Assembly: GCF_000626715.1 (NCBI RefSeq)
Contig: NZ_AQRA01000006.1
Location: 372,001-436,000 of the forward strand
DNA: 64,000 nt
Reading direction: 5' to 3'
Source: Aquimarina atlantica
GTDB taxonomy: Bacteria > Bacteroidota > Bacteroidia > Flavobacteriales > Flavobacteriaceae
Shown here: piece by piece, positions 61,610-64,000 of the stretch
Layout of the letters: the number at the start of each line of letters is the position of its first letter
Position numbering within the stretch: the stretch's first letter is position 1
Notes under the pieces: generated by a model
What the model saw: the letters and a program-made list of their open reading frames with translations, nothing else
Databases searched by the model: none
Told to the model about the DNA's origin: nothing
Translations under genes and position numbers: made by a program

Positions 61610-63424
61610 ATGATTATAAAAGTGAAACAACTACAATTGGGTGCAATAACAATGTACAATATTGATTTTGATAGTAAGGTTATTTTTAAAAAGCATTTCG
61701 TTTTTAAACTCTTACTGTTTATAATGATCTTAGGGAATTATGCTATTGCTTTTGGGCAATCCAGATCAAATCTGAAAGAGATTTCGGGATATGTAACTTA
61801 TAATGATTCTCCTATAGAAAATGTAAAAGTCATAGTAAAAAATACAGATGCAAGAACCACTACTAATAAAAAAGGATATTATAAAATTAAAGCAGCTGAT
61901 AAAGAAGTGATACAGTTTTCTTCTGTTGGGATGAAACCAGTTGAAATTATTGTTGAAGATGTAACCAAACGTCTTGATATTACTATGGTAGATGAGTTAA
62001 ATGAACTTGGAGAAGTAGTACTTAAGACTAATAAAAAGAAGAATCGTTATGGAGAAGAAGAGGAGTCTATGATAACAACTTCTTATGGGAAAATAGACAA
62101 AAAGAGTGTTTCATATGGCAGGATAAAAAAGATTAGAGGAAAAGAACTTACGGTTCAGGGAACTAGTTTAATTGAGACATTAAGTGGTATCGTAAAATAT
62201 CTGGGTATTGAAAATGGTAGAGTGCGAATAGTACCGAATTTGTCGCTTGCAAATCCAGAGGAGAGTTTAGCTATTTGGGATATCGATGGTACTGTGTATG
62301 AATATCCTCCTAATCTTGCAGTAGGAGATATTGATAAAGTTACTGTAATAAAATCGGTATCAGGAACTACAAAATATGGTATGCGAGGATCGGGAGGTGT
62401 AATTGTTGTAAGAACCAAAGGAGCTAAGGCTAAAAAACAAAAGAAAGGTAAAAAAGGAAGAAAGAAAAAAGGCAATCAAAATAACTACGGCAATGGTACT
62501 GTACCGTATACAGCAGTAAAATCTAAAACGCCTTATCTTGCTATACTTGATACTATTTCTGGTAATGAGAAAATCTATGAATCTTATCAGGGACTTTCTG
62601 TTAACTACTCAGAAACTCCCGGTTTTTATTTGGATGTCTCGGAGTATTTTAAAACAGTAAAAAATAACGACTCCTTATCAGTAAAGGTGCTATCTGAAGC
62701 TCAAGATATTTTTAAGAAAGATCCAGAAACATTGAAAGCTATCGCATATGCTTATCAGGAACGTGGTGTGTCTCAAAAAGCGGTTGATGTGTATACTAGG
62801 CTCGTAGAATTAAGACCATCTTATGCACAATCATATAGAGACCTGGCGAATGCTTATATAGAAAATAAGCAATATAAAAAAGCCTGGAATATGTATCTTC
62901 AATATTTACGAAAAGGTAATTATATACTTGAAGAAGGGATTGAAAAAATAGTATATAGTGAAATGGCATATTTATATGCACTAAAAAGAGGTGCAGCGGG
63001 GATTATAGAAAATGCAGAGATTAAAGGATTAGGTTTGCAGAATTCGAAAAGTGATATTCGTTTGGTATTTGAATGGAATACTTCTGAAGCAGAGTTTGCC
63101 ATAGAATTTGTTGATCCTCAATCTAGAGCATTTAATTTTGAACATTCTCAAGAAAAGGATGGTAATCGTATTAAGGATGAAAAACTAAGAGGGTATTCTT
63201 CTAATGAGTTTTATCTATACGATTTAACCACTGGGAATTGGTTTATTAATATAACATATTTTGGAAATAAAAAGAATACACCTTCCTATGTAAAAGCTTC
63301 TGTATATAGAAACTGGGGTAAGATCAATCAAACTAAGGAGATTAAACTTTTTAAACTTAAAAGACAAAATTATAAGATGGGACTATTAAAATTGAATTCA
63401 AAACTATCTAATTCAGACTATTAA
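61610..63424 (+). CDS. Exported fusion: carboxypeptidase-regulatory domain, SusC-type plug, TPR repeats
   Basis: This protein has 604 residues from the ATG at 61610; an ATG at 61652 is an alternative nearer the signal peptide (LLFIMILGNYAIAFGQ, ending about residue 50). A CarboxypepD_reg-like domain (about 55-125), a TonB-plug-like stretch (about 170-270; GTSLIETLSGIVKYL, IDKVTVIKSVSGTTKYGMRGSGGVIVV), a Lys-rich segment (about 272-292), TPR repeats (about 360-440) and a C-terminal beta domain follow. There is no barrel, so it cannot transport by itself. Function unknown. Confidence 0.8.
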   Translation: MIIKVKQLQLGAITMYNIDFDSKVIFKKHFVFKLLLFIMILGNYAIAFGQSRSNLKEISGYVTYNDSPIENVKVIVKNTDARTTTNKKGYYKIKAADKEVIQFSSVGMKPVEIIVEDVTKRLDITMVDELNELGEVVLKTNKKKNRYGEEEESMITTSYGKIDKKSVSYGRIKKIRGKELTVQGTSLIETLSGIVKYLGIENGRVRIVPNLSLANPEESLAIWDIDGTVYEYPPNLAVGDIDKVTVIKSVSGTTKYGMRGSGGVIVVRTKGAKAKKQKKGKKGRKKKGNQNNYGNGTVPYTAVKSKTPYLAILDTISGNEKIYESYQGLSVNYSETPGFYLDVSEYFKTVKNNDSLSVKVLSEAQDIFKKDPETLKAIAYAYQERGVSQKAVDVYTRLVELRPSYAQSYRDLANAYIENKQYKKAWNMYLQYLRKGNYILEEGIEKIVYSEMAYLYALKRGAAGIIENAEIKGLGLQNSKSDIRLVFEWNTSEAEFAIEFVDPQSRAFNFEHSQEKDGNRIKDEKLRGYSSNEFYLYDLTTGNWFINITYFGNKKNTPSYVKASVYRNWGKINQTKEIKLFKLKRQNYKMGLLKLNSKLSNSDY

Positions 63425-63455
63425 TTGTTAAAGTTTGGTTCGCTATTTAGATAAA

Positions 63456-63473
63456 TATCGATTGCAATCGATA
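63456..63473. repeat. 18-bp perfect palindrome between converging genes
   Basis: TATCGATTG followed at once by its reverse complement. It lies 3 nt from the stop codon of the mutase gene and 32 nt after the plus-strand gene. As RNA it could form only a 7-bp stem with a TGCA loop and has no T run, so it is a weak terminator candidate or a protein-binding site. Confidence 0.5.
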
Positions 63474-63476
63474 GTA

Positions 63477-64000
63477 TTACTTAAATACAGAAATTAAAAT
63501 CTCTAGGATGGTGATTGCTGCATCACTTATTTTTGTTCCGGGCCCAAAGATAGCTACAGCTCCAGCTTCAAAAAGAACATCATAATCGTCAGGAGGAATT
63601 ACACCACCAACAATAACCATTATGTCTTCTCTACCATATTTTTTAAGCTCTTCTACGATTTGCGGAACCAGAGTTTTGTGCCCTCCTGCAAGCGAAGATA
63701 CTCCTACAATATGTACATCATTTTCTACTGCTTGTTTTGCCGCTTCAACCGGAGTTTGAAATAGTGGACCAATATCTACATCAAAGCCAACATCTGCATA
63801 ACTGGTTGCAACAACTTTTGCACCGCGATCATGACCGTCTTGCCCCATTTTGGCAATCATAATCCTTGGTCTTCGACCTTCTAATTCGGCATATTGATTT
63901 GCTAATTCTCTTGCTTTATTAAAAGAAGCATCATCTTTTATTTCTTTTGCATACACTCCCGTAAATGATTTAATTTCAGCTTTGTATCTTCCAAATTCTT
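63477..64000 (-). CDS. Methylmalonyl-CoA mutase, C-terminal B12-binding part (runs off right edge)
   Basis: The frame is open to base 64000; about 174 codons are visible. The cobalamin-binding Rossmann domain shows RIMIAKMGQDGHDRGAKV with the DxHxxG motif whose His ligates cobalt, then HIVGVSSLAGGHKTLVPQIV and VIVGGVIPPDDYDVLFEAGA. Upstream residues FGRYKAEIKSFTGVYAKE show it continues, so the GTG at 63956 is internal. The enzyme interconverts methylmalonyl-CoA and succinyl-CoA. The full subunit should be about 700 residues. Confidence 0.93.
   Translation of the reverse strand, partial: EFGRYKAEIKSFTGVYAKEIKDDASFNKARELANQYAELEGRRPRIMIAKMGQDGHDRGAKVVATSYADVGFDVDIGPLFQTPVEAAKQAVENDVHIVGVSSLAGGHKTLVPQIVEELKKYGREDIMVIVGGVIPPDDYDVLFEAGAVAIFGPGTKISDAAITILEILISVFK

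Overview
The window looks like chromosome from a marine-type member of the Flavobacteriaceae (Bacteroidota), close to Aquimarina-like genomes. The evidence is strong AT bias, Bacteroidota promoter elements (TTG or TTTG, about 19-20 nt, TAnnTTTG), no obvious Shine-Dalgarno sequences, a SusC/SusD pair, the gliding lipoprotein GldI, DUF3810, the 523-residue signal peptidase I and the DUF6122/WbqC/LepB/DapB/DUF5683/ParB/ParA cluster. The genus is an inference from gene content. No rRNA, tRNA, CRISPR array or insertion sequence was seen.

Layout. 1-3.2 kb: the end of an 'asparagine synthetase B'-type protein and three exported proteins. 3.4-7.7 kb: two amidohydrolase-like genes on the minus strand. 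7.9-10.3 kb: three tandem paralogues of an unrecognised secreted family. 10.3-16.1 kb: DUF3810 protein, dipeptidase PepD and small enzymes. 16.3-21.1 kb: an ABC/GntR (YtrA-type) operon with a matching operator, followed by membrane genes that share a repeated leader. 22.4-25.8 kb: an ECF sigma/anti-sigma unit with a duplicated promoter motif, then a serine hydrolase. 25.8-29.1 kb: a decayed FKBP copy, an overlooked 54-residue double-glycine-type peptide gene, a cyclophilin-FKBP fusion, gldI and a DHH phosphoesterase. 29.2-32.0 kb: PhoD-like phosphatase, ndk and a papain-like peptidase. 32.1-45.0 kb: a FecI/FecR/STN-TonB receptor signalling locus next to a SusC/SusD pair, with a Cys-rich repeat lipoprotein gene on each side. 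45.1-53.8 kb: housekeeping genes (thioesterase, DUF721, recF, TPR protein, ribH, mutL, two rhomboids, an EEP nuclease). 53.8-61.3 kb: minus-strand cell-envelope and chromosome-partition genes and a dienoyl-CoA-reductase-like gene with a perfect 24-bp palindrome upstream. The right end holds a plug-domain/TPR fusion and the end of methylmalonyl-CoA mutase.

The most interesting regulatory signal is a bipartite motif, GTAGGGTA-N14-CGTT, found with identical spacing before fecR (minus) and before both Cys-rich repeat lipoproteins (plus). It reads as the promoter of the locus's own ECF sigma factor and would join receptor, anti-sigma and two surface lipoproteins into one regulon. A different motif, TGCAAC-N16-TGTCTAAT, occurs twice around the second ECF sigma gene and looks like autoregulation. 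The small cysteine-containing peptide gene at 26078-26242 looks like a bacteriocin/RiPP-type precursor.
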